Source of the DNA: Lysinibacillus xylanilyticus | GTDB taxonomy: Bacteria > Bacillota > Bacilli > Bacillales_A > Planococcaceae | Direction of reading: 5' to 3' | Length of the DNA stretch: 64,000 nucleotides | Assembly: GCF_001183605.1 (NCBI RefSeq) | Contig: NZ_LFXJ01000010.1 | Coordinates: 607,891-671,890, forward strand | In this document: one piece after another, positions 23,815 to 33,757 of the stretch | How the letters are laid out: each line of letters opens with the position of its first letter | How positions within the stretch are numbered: the stretch's first letter is position 1 | Program-made: the position numbers and the translations under genes | The notes under the pieces: generated by a model | What the model saw: only the letters and a program-made list of their open reading frames with translations | What the model was told of the DNA's origin: nothing | Databases searched by the model: none

Positions 23815-24862
23815 TTTGGTGTGCCTCCTTTGCTAAATATCCTTCAATACGTTTAGCAACTGCATCTGGAAGCGGAATTTTTGGTGCATCAGGATGCATC
23901 ATCCAAGTTTTGGCAAAGTGTGTGTCGCTTACTTGGAACATCGGTGGCTCTTGCTCATAGTCAATAGCCATTGCATATTCATTACGAGCAGCAAACGCAT
24001 CGCCCTTTGGTGGGTTCGTAAGATCTGGTGGTGAACCAGGAATCGTGCGTAATAGCTCATCTGTATCGTTATCTAAGTCTGGCATTGAACCAAGCAGACC
24101 CCATGTATAAGGATGCTTAGGATTATAGAAAATATCATTAACAGTACCATATTCAACGATTTGACCTGCATACATAACTGCAACACGGTCGGCAATGTTT
24201 GCCACGACACCTAAATCATGGGTAATGAAAATGATAGATGTTTTCGAATTTTTTTGGATTTCTTTCATTAGCTCTAAAATTTGTGCTTGAATGGTAACGT
24301 CTAATGCTGTTGTTGGCTCATCGGCAATTAGAAGCTTAGGATCAGCCGCAAGTGCGATGGCAATAACAACACGTTGACGCATACCGCCTGAAAATTCATG
24401 CGGATATTGGTTATAACGTTTTTCAGGGAAGGGGATACCTACCTGCGTTAAAAGTTCGATTGCACGTTTTTTAGCATCAGCTTTTGATACTTTTTTATGT
24501 TGTAAAATAACTTCAGTTATTTGACGTCCGACCTTCATAGTTGGATTTAAGCTTGTCATTGGGTCTTGGAAAATCATTGCAATTTCATTTCCGCGTACTT
24601 TTGACATTTCTTTATCGCTTAAAGGTACTAAATCACGGCCATTAAATAAAATTTGTCCTGACTCATAAATACCAGGTGGCTGTGGAATTAGTTTCATTAA
24701 TGCGTTACTCGTAACACTCTTACCAGAACCGGATTCACCAACGATTGCTAGTGTTTCGCCTTCTTTTAAGTCAAAGTTTACACCACGAACAGCATGAACA
24801 AGTCCTGCATACGTTTTAAAGTTTATCTTTAAATCTTTTACTTCTAAAATTGTTTTAATCAT
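23807..24862 (-). CDS. oppD: Oligopeptide ABC transporter ATP-binding protein (operon 2, OppD-type)
   Basis: Walker [10 protein letters not shown], signature FSGGMRQR and Walker [13 protein letters not shown]. 351 aa. The C-terminal extension ([20 protein letters not shown]) is the Gram-positive OppD type that lacks the Fe-S cysteines. AAGGAGGTGG precedes the ATG. It lies 14 nt after oppC2. Confidence 0.92.
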   Translation of the reverse strand: MIKTILEVKDLKINFKTYAGLVHAVRGVNFDLKEGETLAIVGESGSGKSVTSNALMKLIPQPPGIYESGQILFNGRDLVPLSDKEMSKVRGNEIAMIFQDPMTSLNPTMKVGRQITEVILQHKKVSKADAKKRAIELLTQVGIPFPEKRYNQYPHEFSGGMRQRVVIAIALAADPKLLIADEPTTALDVTIQAQILELMKEIQKNSKTSIIFITHDLGVVANIADRVAVMYAGQIVEYGTVNDIFYNPKHPYTWGLLGSMPDLDNDTDELLRTIPGSPPDLTNPPKGDAFAARNEYAMAIDYEQEPPMFQVSDTHFAKTWMMHPDAPKIPLPDAVAKRIEGYLAKEAHQND

Positions 24863-24876
24863 TTTCGGCCACCTCC

Positions 24877-25797
24877 TTATTTACGTAGTTTTGGATCTAG
24901 TGCGTCACGTAAGCCATCACCAACTGCGTTAAACGCAAAGATTGTTAGTGAGATGAAAATTGCTGGGAAAATCATGCGCCATGGTGCACTATTGATGGCT
25001 CTCATTCCTTCAGTTGCCATCGTACCCCAAGATGCATGTGGAGCAGGAACTCCAAGACCTAGGAAGCTTAAGAATGCCTCTGTGAAAATTGCTGATGGAA
25101 TTGTTAAAGTCATTGTTACTAAAATAGCACCTAATGCATTTGGAATTAAATGTTTTAAAATTAAATGTCCAGTGCTTGCACCTAAAGTTCGTGCAGCTAG
25201 TACATACTCTTGATTTTTAATGGATAATACTTCACCACGGACGATACGAGCCATATTAATCCAGCCTGTAATCGAAAGGGCAATAATCATAGGAAATAAA
25301 CCTGGTTGTAAAACAACTAATAAAACAATTACAACTAATAAGTAAGGAACAGCTGTTAAAACATCGGCAATACGCATCATAATATTATCTACACGACCGC
25401 CTGCTAAACCTGAAATACTTCCCCAAAGAACACCTATAACTAAGTCAATAACAGCTGCTGTAATCCCGATAAATAGAGAGATACGAGCGCCAGCCCAAAT
25501 ACGAACGAACATATCACGACCTAAATCATCTGTCCCAAACCAAAAATCAGCAGATGGTGGACTATTAAAGACACCAAGTTGATCGCTGTCTTTATATTGT
25601 GAAAGCATTGGTACTAAAATTGCCATTGAAACAATTATTATCAACATGATCAATCCAAAGATCGCCAATTTATTATGAGAAAAACGGAGAAATACTTCCT
25701 TCCAGAAGGAAACGGATTTATCAGCCAATTTATCAGTTGCTTCACTATTTCCACCGACAACTTTAAACATTTCTTTGTCAATTTGTTGCTGCGTCAT
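24877..25797 (-). CDS. oppC: Oligopeptide ABC transporter permease (operon 2, OppC-type)
   Basis: A 306-aa membrane protein with a cytoplasmic N-terminal arm and a first membrane segment near residues 43-65. WFGTDDLGRDMFVRIWAGAR is the family signature (about residue 87). The EAA loop YVLAARTLGASTGHLILKH lies near residue 200. It overlaps oppB2 by 4 nt. Confidence 0.92.
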   Translation of the reverse strand: MTQQQIDKEMFKVVGGNSEATDKLADKSVSFWKEVFLRFSHNKLAIFGLIMLIIIVSMAILVPMLSQYKDSDQLGVFNSPPSADFWFGTDDLGRDMFVRIWAGARISLFIGITAAVIDLVIGVLWGSISGLAGGRVDNIMMRIADVLTAVPYLLVVIVLLVVLQPGLFPMIIALSITGWINMARIVRGEVLSIKNQEYVLAARTLGASTGHLILKHLIPNALGAILVTMTLTIPSAIFTEAFLSFLGLGVPAPHASWGTMATEGMRAINSAPWRMIFPAIFISLTIFAFNAVGDGLRDALDPKLRK

Positions 25798-26726
25798 TGT
25801 TTTTTCGCTCCCTTCAATTTAATTCGCGGATCAATAAAGCTATATAGAATATCAACAATAAATACCGCAAATAATAGGATAATTGAATAGAACACTGTTG
25901 TTCCCATGATTACAGTGTAATCGCGGTTCGTAATACTTTGTACGAAGTATTTACCCAATCCAGGGATTGCGAAAATATTTTCAACGATGAAACTACCTGT
26001 TACAACAGCTGCAGTTAGTGGCCCAAGGTAAGTCACAACTGGCAGTAGAGCGTTACGTAAAGTATGACGGAAAACGATTGTCCATTTTCCAATCCCTTTG
26101 GCACGAGCCATTTTTACATATTCACTATGGTTTTGTTCCAGCATACTTGAGCGTGTTAATTTTGCAATAAAGCCCATGTGTGAGAAAGCGATTGCAAAGG
26201 CTGGTAGTATACTGTAGGAAAAGCCTTTCCAACCACCAACTGGGAACATCTCTAGCTTATAGGCTAAGAAATACTGCATTAAACCAGCTAAGATAAATGA
26301 AGGTACTGAAATAAATATCACCGCAAAGGACGTTGCTAAATAATCCGGGAATTTATTATGATAAAGCGCGGCAATTACGCCTATTAATACACCGAAACCA
26401 ATTGATAATAGCATAGCTTCGATACCTAATGTTAAAGAAACTGGGAAACTTTCAGAAATCATATCATTTGTAGAACGCGCTTTATACTTCATTGACTCAC
26501 CGAAATTAAAAGAGGCCGTATCGATTAAATAATCTTTATATTGAATATACCAAGGGTTATTTAATCCATACGTTTCGTTTAACTTTTCCTCAATTTGAGG
26601 AGGGAAATTACGCTCACTTGCAAATGGACTACCTGGAGCAAGACGCATTAAGAAAAACGTAGCCGTTACGATGACGAAAAGCGCGAGAAGTATATACATC
26701 AGCCTTTTCAGAATATAATTAATCAC
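25794..26726 (-). CDS. oppB: Oligopeptide ABC transporter permease (operon 2, OppB-type)
   Basis: 310 aa with six membrane segments. The EAA loop is YVKMARAKGIGKWTIVFRH (about residue 203), and a FVQSITNRDYTVIMG-type segment lies near the C terminus. It is separated from oppA2 by 139 nt containing a hairpin. Confidence 0.92.
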   Translation of the reverse strand: MINYILKRLMYILLALFVIVTATFFLMRLAPGSPFASERNFPPQIEEKLNETYGLNNPWYIQYKDYLIDTASFNFGESMKYKARSTNDMISESFPVSLTLGIEAMLLSIGFGVLIGVIAALYHNKFPDYLATSFAVIFISVPSFILAGLMQYFLAYKLEMFPVGGWKGFSYSILPAFAIAFSHMGFIAKLTRSSMLEQNHSEYVKMARAKGIGKWTIVFRHTLRNALLPVVTYLGPLTAAVVTGSFIVENIFAIPGLGKYFVQSITNRDYTVIMGTTVFYSIILLFAVFIVDILYSFIDPRIKLKGAKKQ

Positions 26727-26786
26727 ATAAAACTCCTCCTTCTATTTGTCAATTTTCAGACAAATAAATGCCTTCGTATTTTAAAA

Positions 26787-26824
26787 AGAGCTGACTCGCG
26801 CTGAAGTGGCTACGAGACAGCTCT
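26787..26824 (-). terminator. Intra-operon hairpin between oppA2 and oppB2
   Basis: A 12-bp stem with one mismatch (26787-26798 with 26813-26824). On the minus strand it is followed by TTTTTAAAA. Its position right after the binding-protein gene suggests partial termination or 3'-end protection, giving more OppA than membrane components. This is inferred from the layout. Confidence 0.6.
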
Positions 26825-26865
26825 CCTCTATAGAGCTTAATAGATAAAAAATTTAGCTGTGAAAA

Positions 26866-28518
26866 TTATTCCACATCAACATATTTAAGTTTAATGTTTC
26901 CTAGAATATCTGGAGACATATTTTTAACCTTCTTATTAGCTACTGAAAGGTTAGTGTAGTAGTAGATTGGTGCAACTGGTAATTCAGAAACTGCAATTCC
27001 TTCAGCTTGTTTTAATAAATCTAAACGTTTCGCAGGATCTGCTTCAACAATAGATTCTTTTAAAAGTTTTTTGTACTCTGGGTTTTCCCAGCCAGTATCG
27101 TTGTTACCATTAGCAGCTGTATCAAACATTTCTAAGAACGTGTAAGCATCGTTGTAGTCACCAATCCAGCCCATACGCCCAATTTGGTAATCTAATTGGT
27201 TAAGTTTTTCAAGATATACTTGCCATTCAGAGTTATCAAGACCTACAGTAATACCAAGGTTTTTGCTCCAGCCTTCTTGGATATACTGAGCAATTGAAGC
27301 ATGACCTTCACTTGTATTGTATGAAAGGTTAAGTTTAATATCTTTTGGATCCTTAATACCAAGTTCTTTCATACCAGCTTCAAGTGCTGCTTTAGCACCC
27401 TCAATATCGTTATCTTTGTAGTATCCACGGTCTTGTTCAAAACCACTAATTGCAATTGGAACCATACCTAAAGCAGGTTTTTGTTCACCTTTAGTAACAT
27501 TGTCAATTAAACCTTGACGATTAATTGCTAAAGTTAAAGCTTTACGAATGTTAGCGTTTCCAGTAATTTTGTCAGTAGTATTGAATTTGTACCAGTATAC
27601 ACCAGCATAGTCAGCGATTTTTAATGAACCATCAGCTTTAAAGCCATCGATTTCATCAAGTGCTACTGTTTGATATGGAGAACCTAAATAATCGATTTCT
27701 CCTTTTTTGAACATTGTTGCAGCTGTTGCTTCATTTTCAACCATACCAATGTTTACAGTACCTAGAGCTACATTTGCAGCATCCCAATACTCTGGGTTTT
27801 TCTTTAATACGATAGAATCGCTGTGTTTCCAAGTGTCTAAAGTGAATGGACCATTTGTTACAAAGTTTTCACCAGCATCTGTGTACCATTCTTTATTAGC
27901 TTCAACAACTTTTTGATTTAGTGGTGCATATGTTTTAAATGCAACTAACTCTAAGAAGTAAGCTGTTGGTTGTTCTAAAGTTACTACTAAAGTTTTGTCA
28001 TCTTCAGCTTTAACTGCTACATCATCAGCAGAACCTTTACCTGTGTGGTAAGCTTCAGCACCTTTAATAGGGTAAAGTAAAGAAGCATACTCAGATAAAT
28101 TTTCAGCATTTAATGCCCATTTCCAAGCATATTCGAAATCACCAGCTACTACTGGGTCACCGTTAGTCCATTTTGCATCACGTAATTTGAATGTGTAAGT
28201 TAATTGATCATCACTTACTTCCCATTTTTCAGCCATACCTGCTGATGGTTTTCCATCTTGATCTAAAACCATTAAACCTTCAAATACGTTTTGAAGTATT
28301 GCTCCAGAAGTTGTATCTGTTGCAAGTGCTGGATGTAAAGATGGTGGTTCAGAAGTTACAACTACATTCAACTCTTTAGAAGAAGAAGCTGTTGAACCAG
28401 ACTCTTTTTTATCGTCTTTTGATTTTTCAGACGAATCTCCACCGAAGCCACATGCAGCAAGTACTAATGAGAATACTGCAAGGACTGTAAGTAATAAAAA
28501 CTTTTTGTTTTTATTCAT
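26866..28518 (-). CDS. oppA: Peptide-binding lipoprotein (operon 2, OppA-type)
   Basis: Extracellular solute-binding protein, SBP family 5. The signal peptide ends in LAAC (Cys23), followed by a Ser/Lys-rich linker. Core motifs include VVTSEPPSLHPALATDTTSG (about residue 52) and LTYTFKLRDAKWTNGDPV (about 113). At 550 aa it is typical of Bacillus OppA and DtpA-like proteins. It is first in operon 2 and is preceded by a cre-like site. OppA1 and OppA2 are diverged, so different peptide specificity is plausible. Confidence 0.93.
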   Translation of the reverse strand: MNKNKKFLLLTVLAVFSLVLAACGFGGDSSEKSKDDKKESGSTASSSKELNVVVTSEPPSLHPALATDTTSGAILQNVFEGLMVLDQDGKPSAGMAEKWEVSDDQLTYTFKLRDAKWTNGDPVVAGDFEYAWKWALNAENLSEYASLLYPIKGAEAYHTGKGSADDVAVKAEDDKTLVVTLEQPTAYFLELVAFKTYAPLNQKVVEANKEWYTDAGENFVTNGPFTLDTWKHSDSIVLKKNPEYWDAANVALGTVNIGMVENEATAATMFKKGEIDYLGSPYQTVALDEIDGFKADGSLKIADYAGVYWYKFNTTDKITGNANIRKALTLAINRQGLIDNVTKGEQKPALGMVPIAISGFEQDRGYYKDNDIEGAKAALEAGMKELGIKDPKDIKLNLSYNTSEGHASIAQYIQEGWSKNLGITVGLDNSEWQVYLEKLNQLDYQIGRMGWIGDYNDAYTFLEMFDTAANGNNDTGWENPEYKKLLKESIVEADPAKRLDLLKQAEGIAVSELPVAPIYYYTNLSVANKKVKNMSPDILGNIKLKYVDVE

Positions 28519-28565
28519 GTGAATCCCCCTTATACAATTTTAAGCCTTCTATGAAGCTCTTATTT

Positions 28566-28593
28566 AATATACCAAAAAAATCATTGTGTACAA
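28566..28593 (-). promoter_or_regulatory. Possible sigma-A promoter of opp operon 2
   Basis: On the minus strand TTGTAC (28593-28588) and TATATT (28571-28566) are 16 bp apart, about 50 bp before the oppA2 ATG. The region is A/T-rich, so chance matches are likely. Confidence 0.4.
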
Positions 28594-28674
28594 AATAAAA
28601 AAGATTCAAATTTATATAGTATTATCTGACATTTAAGAAGATAATAATTTTTTTCGATTCACCACATTAAAGAA

Positions 28675-28688
28675 TGAAAGCGCTTTCG
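28675..28688. promoter_or_regulatory. cre-like CcpA site upstream of oppA2
   Basis: TGAAAGCGCTTTCG matches the cre consensus TGWAANCGNTNWCA at all but the last base, and GAAAGCGCTTTC is a perfect palindrome. It lies about 157 bp before oppA2. It suggests carbon-catabolite control of peptide uptake; whether it activates or represses depends on the true promoter. Confidence 0.6.
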
Positions 28689-29458
28689 TAGTAAAAAAAT
28701 GATATTTATTTGTTCTGAATATCAAAAATAAAATAAAAATAAAAAAATAACTAACTATATAGAAAATTCATATTCTTTAGATAATATTATTGGTGTTTGA
28801 AAAATGAGTCGAAAGTCATGGGGAGATAATATAAGAAGTTTGTATAGATTTGTAGAAAATCAATGTAAAACTGAGTGATTTAGATTCTTGATCAGGTATT
28901 TTTTTGTAATTTATAATCTCAAAGAATGAATATTTTTATCTATTAATGATATATAAGAAACTTGTTTTGTATTTATCTAAGATTAATCAAAATAAAAGAG
29001 AAAAAAGAAGAATTAGAGTAAAATATGCCTTTCTTAAAGAATATATGCACAGAATTTTAGTGAAATTTATTTTTTTGAAATAATTTACACATTACTTGAG
29101 TATACAACGATGTATAAAAAAACGGTGCATTGAATCAATTATATGAATGTAGGATTTGGCATATAGTAAATGGGAAAAAACATGTGCTTTTTGATATTGT
29201 TTTTTGGAGAAATCCATTTGTCTTGCTTAGGAGGAAGGCTCCTACATAAAATTACTAAAACTTTGTGTAAGTAGAACTTAATGAGTAGAGAATTACTTAA
29301 ATTCTTTATGTGGTTTATTTTACCATATATGGTTAGTTGAGTGGTAGTCTCCCTAAAAATAAACAGCAAGTAGCGGCTACATAGGGCATCATGAGTAGTC
29401 TCGACTGCTGTGCTCTACAAAACTCACGCTTTCACTATCAAAAATGTTAAAAAAATAA
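28689..29458. other. A/T-rich gene-free region
   Basis: Between the oppA2 promoter region and the chemoreceptor terminator. A 76-codon minus-strand frame (29139-29369) has no ribosome site and A/T-driven composition, so it is not called. A few degenerate words near 29370-29440 hint at old repeat debris, but I cannot assign them. Confidence 0.45.
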
Positions 29459-29491
29459 AGCAGAGCATTTCGATTAAAGAAATGCTCTGCT
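29459..29491 (-). terminator. Terminator of the chemoreceptor gene
   Basis: A perfect 12-bp stem (AGCAGAGCATTT 29459-29470 with 29480-29491). On the minus strand it is followed by a T-rich tail, 8 bp past the stop. Confidence 0.88.
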
Positions 29492-29498
29492 TAAATGT

Positions 29499-31184
29499 TT
29501 AGAGTTTAAATTGATTAATTTGGGTTTGTAAGTCCGAGGATTTTTCGCTTAAATCTGTAGCAACATGATTTACTTGTTGCATTGTCGCAGCCTGTTCCTT
29601 ACTAGCTTCGGCAATGATCTGTGTACTTGCTGCACTAGAAGAAGCACCATGAGCAATTTCCGCAACGGAGGCTGCTACTTGTTCAGCGCTTGCAGAGATC
29701 TCTTCAGAAGTAGATGAAATATCTTCTATTTGATCTGTCATCGTATTGATCGCTTTTACGATCGCTTCAAAAGAGTTGCCAGCATCGCCAATAATTTTCA
29801 CACCATCTGTGACAGATTGGAGCCCATCTTCGACAGCTTTCTCTACATTTTGCGTATCTTCTTGGATTTCTTGTGTTAACGTAACGATTTGATTTGCTGA
29901 TTGCTTTGATTCTTCTGCTAGTTTACGAACTTCGTCAGCTACGACAGCAAAGCCTTTGCCGTGTTCACCTGCACGTGCAGCTTCGATTGCAGCGTTGAGC
30001 GCTAATAAATTTGTTTGATCTGTGATGGCTGTAATTACTGTAGTTATATTACCTATTTCTTCTGATTGCTTACTTAATTTTTGAACGAGCTTGTTAATCA
30101 TTTGAGTCGAATCATAAATCACATTCATTTGCTGTTGAGCCTCATCGACTGTACTATTACCGTTATTCGCCAATTCAGTTGTTGTCACAGCGCTTTGGTG
30201 AAGTTGTTGAGTTGCTTCTGCTATACGTTGTACACCTATTGCTGTTTCATCCATCGCATGTGCACTTTCATTGGCAGCGATCGTAGCGGTAGATGACGCA
30301 TTCGCTGTCTCGTTAATACGTACAGTAATTTCATCAGAAGAAGCAGAAATCTCTTCGATAGAGGCAGATAGCTCTTCAGCAGAAGCAGATAAATGTTCCG
30401 CATTGCCTTGAATATGTGTTAATAAACCTCTCAAGCTACTTTTCATTACGTTAAAGGCTGTAGAAAGCTGGCCGATTTCATCTTTAGATTGATGAGAGAT
30501 ATCTTGATGATATAATTCACCATTAGCGATATTATTGGCAGCGATAACTACGGATTTTAACGGTCGTGAAATTGTACGCTGTACATAATACATCAGAGAT
30601 ATACCAAGTATTACACCAATAATGATAGCAATGATTGAGATTGTTTGAGAAATTGATACTGCTTGTTTAGACTCTTTCGTGACAATATCAAGTTGATTTT
30701 TTTGATAACTTACAATTTTCTCTGATACTGCTAACAAATCTGTATTTGCTTTTTGAACATCGCCATTAACTTTTTGTATCGCTTTTTCTAATTTTCCAGC
30801 ATCATGAAGTGCTAGTGCTTCTTCAGCCACTTTGTTAAAAGCTTCATTATATGTATTTAGATCTTTTGCATAAGTCTCCATTTCGGATGAATCAGATTTT
30901 TCCATGATCTCTATTACATGCGCATCTAACATTTTTGCATACTTTGTAAAGTTATCTTTATTAGTTGCTGTGTCTTCAAGGAGTATTGCCCGAATGTAAA
31001 GACCTTGCATTGCTCGTTCAGTTTGAATATTATTTGCTAATTCTACTAGAGCTACACGGTTATCTAGTGCATTTTCTACTTTCTTGTCAATGTTTGAGAA
31101 TTGGATAAACATAATGACCAATGAAATAATTAAGGTCAGAATGATGGTTAAAAAACCAAAGCTTAATTTTTTGCCTACAGACAT
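29499..31184 (-). CDS. Methyl-accepting chemotaxis protein
   Basis: A membrane chemoreceptor signalling to CheA/CheW. The first membrane helix is at about residues 8-30, followed by an extracellular four-helix-bundle-like domain and a second helix (about 178-200). Then come a HAMP domain and a long coiled-coil signalling domain, with the conserved hairpin tip containing [20 protein letters not shown]. The frame opens at 31211, but AGAAAGGACG lies within that extension and points to ATG 31184 (561 aa). The ligand is unknown. The neighbouring opp genes make peptides or amino acids conceivable, but that is only a guess. Confidence 0.92.
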   Translation of the reverse strand: MSVGKKLSFGFLTIILTLIISLVIMFIQFSNIDKKVENALDNRVALVELANNIQTERAMQGLYIRAILLEDTATNKDNFTKYAKMLDAHVIEIMEKSDSSEMETYAKDLNTYNEAFNKVAEEALALHDAGKLEKAIQKVNGDVQKANTDLLAVSEKIVSYQKNQLDIVTKESKQAVSISQTISIIAIIIGVILGISLMYYVQRTISRPLKSVVIAANNIANGELYHQDISHQSKDEIGQLSTAFNVMKSSLRGLLTHIQGNAEHLSASAEELSASIEEISASSDEITVRINETANASSTATIAANESAHAMDETAIGVQRIAEATQQLHQSAVTTTELANNGNSTVDEAQQQMNVIYDSTQMINKLVQKLSKQSEEIGNITTVITAITDQTNLLALNAAIEAARAGEHGKGFAVVADEVRKLAEESKQSANQIVTLTQEIQEDTQNVEKAVEDGLQSVTDGVKIIGDAGNSFEAIVKAINTMTDQIEDISSTSEEISASAEQVAASVAEIAHGASSSAASTQIIAEASKEQAATMQQVNHVATDLSEKSSDLQTQINQFKL

Positions 31185-31529
31185 AAAGATACGTCCTTTC
31201 TGGAATGCCATTTACTTTTTATTTAAATTTAGCCATTTAGAGGGGGAGAAGTCAATAACCTCGTAATAATCAGTTCGGATTATTCATGGGTTTATCAGCG
31301 TTATTAAAAAAAGGAACAATAGATACAAAAATCAATCAAGTTAAAGGGGAATATAATAGAGTATAGTACAGATTTCGTGGTCATGCCATTAAAAAAACGT
31401 TACATTTCATCATCAAGGTAAGCTCACCATGAAGATGCCGAGTCGTATTGAAGCTCCCCACAAAATACTAAATGTTGGAGTGTTACGATTAAATCGTTAT
31501 ATAACTTTAACAATAAAAAATTACATCAG
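31185..31529. other. Gene-free region upstream of the chemoreceptor
   Basis: It holds the chemoreceptor 5' region and little else. A 26-codon plus-strand frame (31286-31366) has no ribosome site. The stretch 31376-31500 shows no repeat or RNA gene that I recognise. Confidence 0.4.
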
Positions 31530-31576
31530 AAAAGCGCGAGAAATCAACATTTCTAAAATTGATTTCTCGCGCTTTT
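31530..31576 (-). terminator. Terminator of rqcH
   Basis: A perfect 18-bp stem (31530-31547 with 31559-31576) about 35 bp past the rqcH stop on the minus strand. It is long and G/C-rich in the core (AAGCGCGAGAAATCAA). Confidence 0.85.
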
Positions 31577-31610
31577 AAGGTTTTGATTAGTTATGTCTCA
31601 GCCTCAACCT

Positions 31611-33308
31611 TTAAGATTGTTTTTTTAATTGTAAAATGACAGCTTCATCTGGATCGATGTATAAAGTCTTTTGTTCAAAGTAAATAACAAAACCAGGCTT
31701 AGAGCCATTTGGTTTTTTTACCTGGCGTATTTCTGTGTAATCTACTGGAACAGAGGAAGAGTCTCGTGCTTTTGAAAAATAGGCAGAAAGTGTTGCGGCT
31801 TCTCGTAATGTTGTTTCATCAGGTTCGCTTGTATGGATGACAACATGTGAGCCTGGAATATCCTTCGTATGCAGCCAGATATCTGTGCGTTTAGCCAATT
31901 TAAATGTAAGTATGTCATTTTGTTTGTTATTTTTCCCAACAGAAATCGCTACACCAGTAGAAGAGACGTAACGTTCAGGCTCAGGTTTCATTTGTTTTTT
32001 CTTTTTTCGTGCATGACGTAATTTCAAATAACCCTGTTCTGCTAATTCTTCTCGAATTTCTTCTATATCTCCAGGAGCAGCTTGTTGTACCTGCTGAGCA
32101 AGCATTTCAAAATAGGCTATTTCTTCCTTCGTTTTTTCTAACTGTTCTTGAACCATTATAAGGGCATTTTTTGCCTTTGTGTATTTTGTGTAATAGCTTT
32201 GAGCATTTTCAATAGGTGTTTTACGTTCGCTTACTGGAATGGTGATTTCTTCATCTCCAGTTTCACTATAATAGTTAGTGACAGTTACTTCCTTTACACC
32301 TTTTTTAAACGTGTAAATATTCGCCATCAGTAATTCCCCGTATAATTGGAACTGATCTAGCTTAGATGCACGTTCGTAGTCTTTATTTAACTTTTTAGTT
32401 TTTAGTATAAGCTTATCAATTTCATTTTGCAGCCATCTTTCCAAATCACCTGCCTGCTGTTTGACACGATCACGCTCAGCTCGAGCAAAGAATACGCGGT
32501 CAAGTAGCTCATGGACATTTGGATAAATCGTTACATCTCCTTGTAAATGCGTTAGAGCGATTGGAGAGAAGTAAGTTTTATTGTTTGCGATGACATACAT
32601 CGGCTTTGTTCCACCATTATTAAATGAAGCTATAAAATTTTTAAAGCAATTTACACGATCAACTGTGTCTGTTAATCGGAATAATAATTCCTCTGCATGT
32701 ATAGGAGAGAAACCAATAAATTGCGAAACAACTTCCTTAGCCGTTTTTGGTTCAGAGAAAAAAACTGTAAGCTGTTCATCGGTTACTGCTAGAGGGTGCC
32801 ATTTATTCTGTGCGGGCGGTGCGATATAAGGCTGACCAGGTAAAACTGTACGGAAACTATTCACGGAAGGTGGCAAATGCTTTAAGCTGTCGACTATTTT
32901 TCCCTGTTCTTTATCTATTAACAACAGGTTACTGTGACGGCCCATAATTTCAGCATGTAGCTCCCTTACAATAGGGTCACCAATTTCATTTTTACTTTCA
33001 ATTTCTACTATTATAATTCGATCGAAATCGTGCTGTTTAATAGAAGAAATAAAACCACCCTCTATATGTTTTCTCAACAGCATACAAAACATAGGGGGTT
33101 CTGCTGGATTTTCTATAGATTGCTCAGTAAGGTGAACACGTGCGTAAGAAGGGTGAATCGAATAAAGTAATTTATGATTGCTTCCGTTCGCACGGATATG
33201 TAGAACAACTTCCTGAGCGTTTGGTTGATGTATTTTGGTAATTCGACCTGTTACTAATTGTTGTAGGTCGGCTGTCATTGAGTAAGTAAATAAGCCATCA
33301 AATGCCAT
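31611..33308 (-). CDS. rqcH: Ribosome quality-control factor RqcH / fibronectin-binding-like NFACT protein
   Basis: It binds obstructed 50S subunits and adds C-terminal alanine tails to stalled nascent chains. The NFACT-N region begins MAFDGLFTYSMTADLQ. Coiled coils span about residues 280-420, and the C-terminal NFACT-R domain contains TDIWLHTKDIPGSHVVI. The frame opens at 33338, but AAAGAGG followed by ATG 33308 gives the conserved N terminus (565 aa). In B. subtilis the homologue yloA lies near yloC; here it is divergent from yloC. Confidence 0.93.
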   Translation of the reverse strand: MAFDGLFTYSMTADLQQLVTGRITKIHQPNAQEVVLHIRANGSNHKLLYSIHPSYARVHLTEQSIENPAEPPMFCMLLRKHIEGGFISSIKQHDFDRIIIVEIESKNEIGDPIVRELHAEIMGRHSNLLLIDKEQGKIVDSLKHLPPSVNSFRTVLPGQPYIAPPAQNKWHPLAVTDEQLTVFFSEPKTAKEVVSQFIGFSPIHAEELLFRLTDTVDRVNCFKNFIASFNNGGTKPMYVIANNKTYFSPIALTHLQGDVTIYPNVHELLDRVFFARAERDRVKQQAGDLERWLQNEIDKLILKTKKLNKDYERASKLDQFQLYGELLMANIYTFKKGVKEVTVTNYYSETGDEEITIPVSERKTPIENAQSYYTKYTKAKNALIMVQEQLEKTKEEIAYFEMLAQQVQQAAPGDIEEIREELAEQGYLKLRHARKKKKQMKPEPERYVSSTGVAISVGKNNKQNDILTFKLAKRTDIWLHTKDIPGSHVVIHTSEPDETTLREAATLSAYFSKARDSSSVPVDYTEIRQVKKPNGSKPGFVIYFEQKTLYIDPDEAVILQLKKQS

Positions 33309-33440
33309 ATGAATTCCTCTTTCCAAAGATATAAGCATCTTGGTACTTTCGTATTTATTATTTTAATGGTGCATTAGCTCCATACTCTATTGTGTGGTAG
33401 TTATCACTATAAAGTGGCTAATGTACTTTTCCACCATAGC

Positions 33441-33600
33441 GTGTGGTTGATTTCCGTTCCGGCTGGGCGCTTTTCTTGAGCGCCTGTTGAGTCGTTAAGG
33501 TCTCAATTGTGACCTTGAAGTGGCCCAGTCTTCACTCCAATAAACTTCTAGATATGGCATACACTTATTATGACCGTCATCTCTTTCTTTTGGTGATGAG
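33441..33600 (-). repeat. R1 repeat copy b (minus orientation)
   Basis: GGTTGATTTCCGTTCCGGCTGGGC is the complement of the R1 3' arm. GGCCCAGTCTTCACTCCAAT (33522-33541) is the 5' arm, and TATGGCATAC...TGGTGATGAG completes the lead-in. The inner stem is GGCTGGGC (33461-33468) with GCCCAGTC (33523-33530). It fills most of the gap between rqcH and yloC. Confidence 0.75.
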
Positions 33601-33715
33601 TTCTTTCTTATGTTTATCATAGCATTTTTTAGGTGAATATTAAAATATAGCTTCAATTGTGGTAGAATTAGCTTTTGCTCTATGTAATTTTTTACGTCAT
33701 AAATGACAGAGCTTA

Positions 33716-33724
33716 TGTTATAAT
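33716..33724 (+). promoter_or_regulatory. Extended -10 promoter element before yloC
   Basis: TGTTATAAT (TG-N-TATAAT) lies 34 bp before the yloC start. No good -35 box is present at 17 bp, which fits an extended -10 promoter. Confidence 0.45.
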
Positions 33725-33757
33725 AATCCCAGTATGCAAAGAAAGGTGTGACGAACC

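Noticed and set aside
29139-29369. 76-codon minus-strand frame
   Set aside because: A/T-driven composition, no ribosome site, no recognisable domain.
31286-31366. 26-codon plus-strand frame in the chemoreceptor upstream region
   Set aside because: No ribosome site; a vague resemblance to a protein N terminus is not enough.
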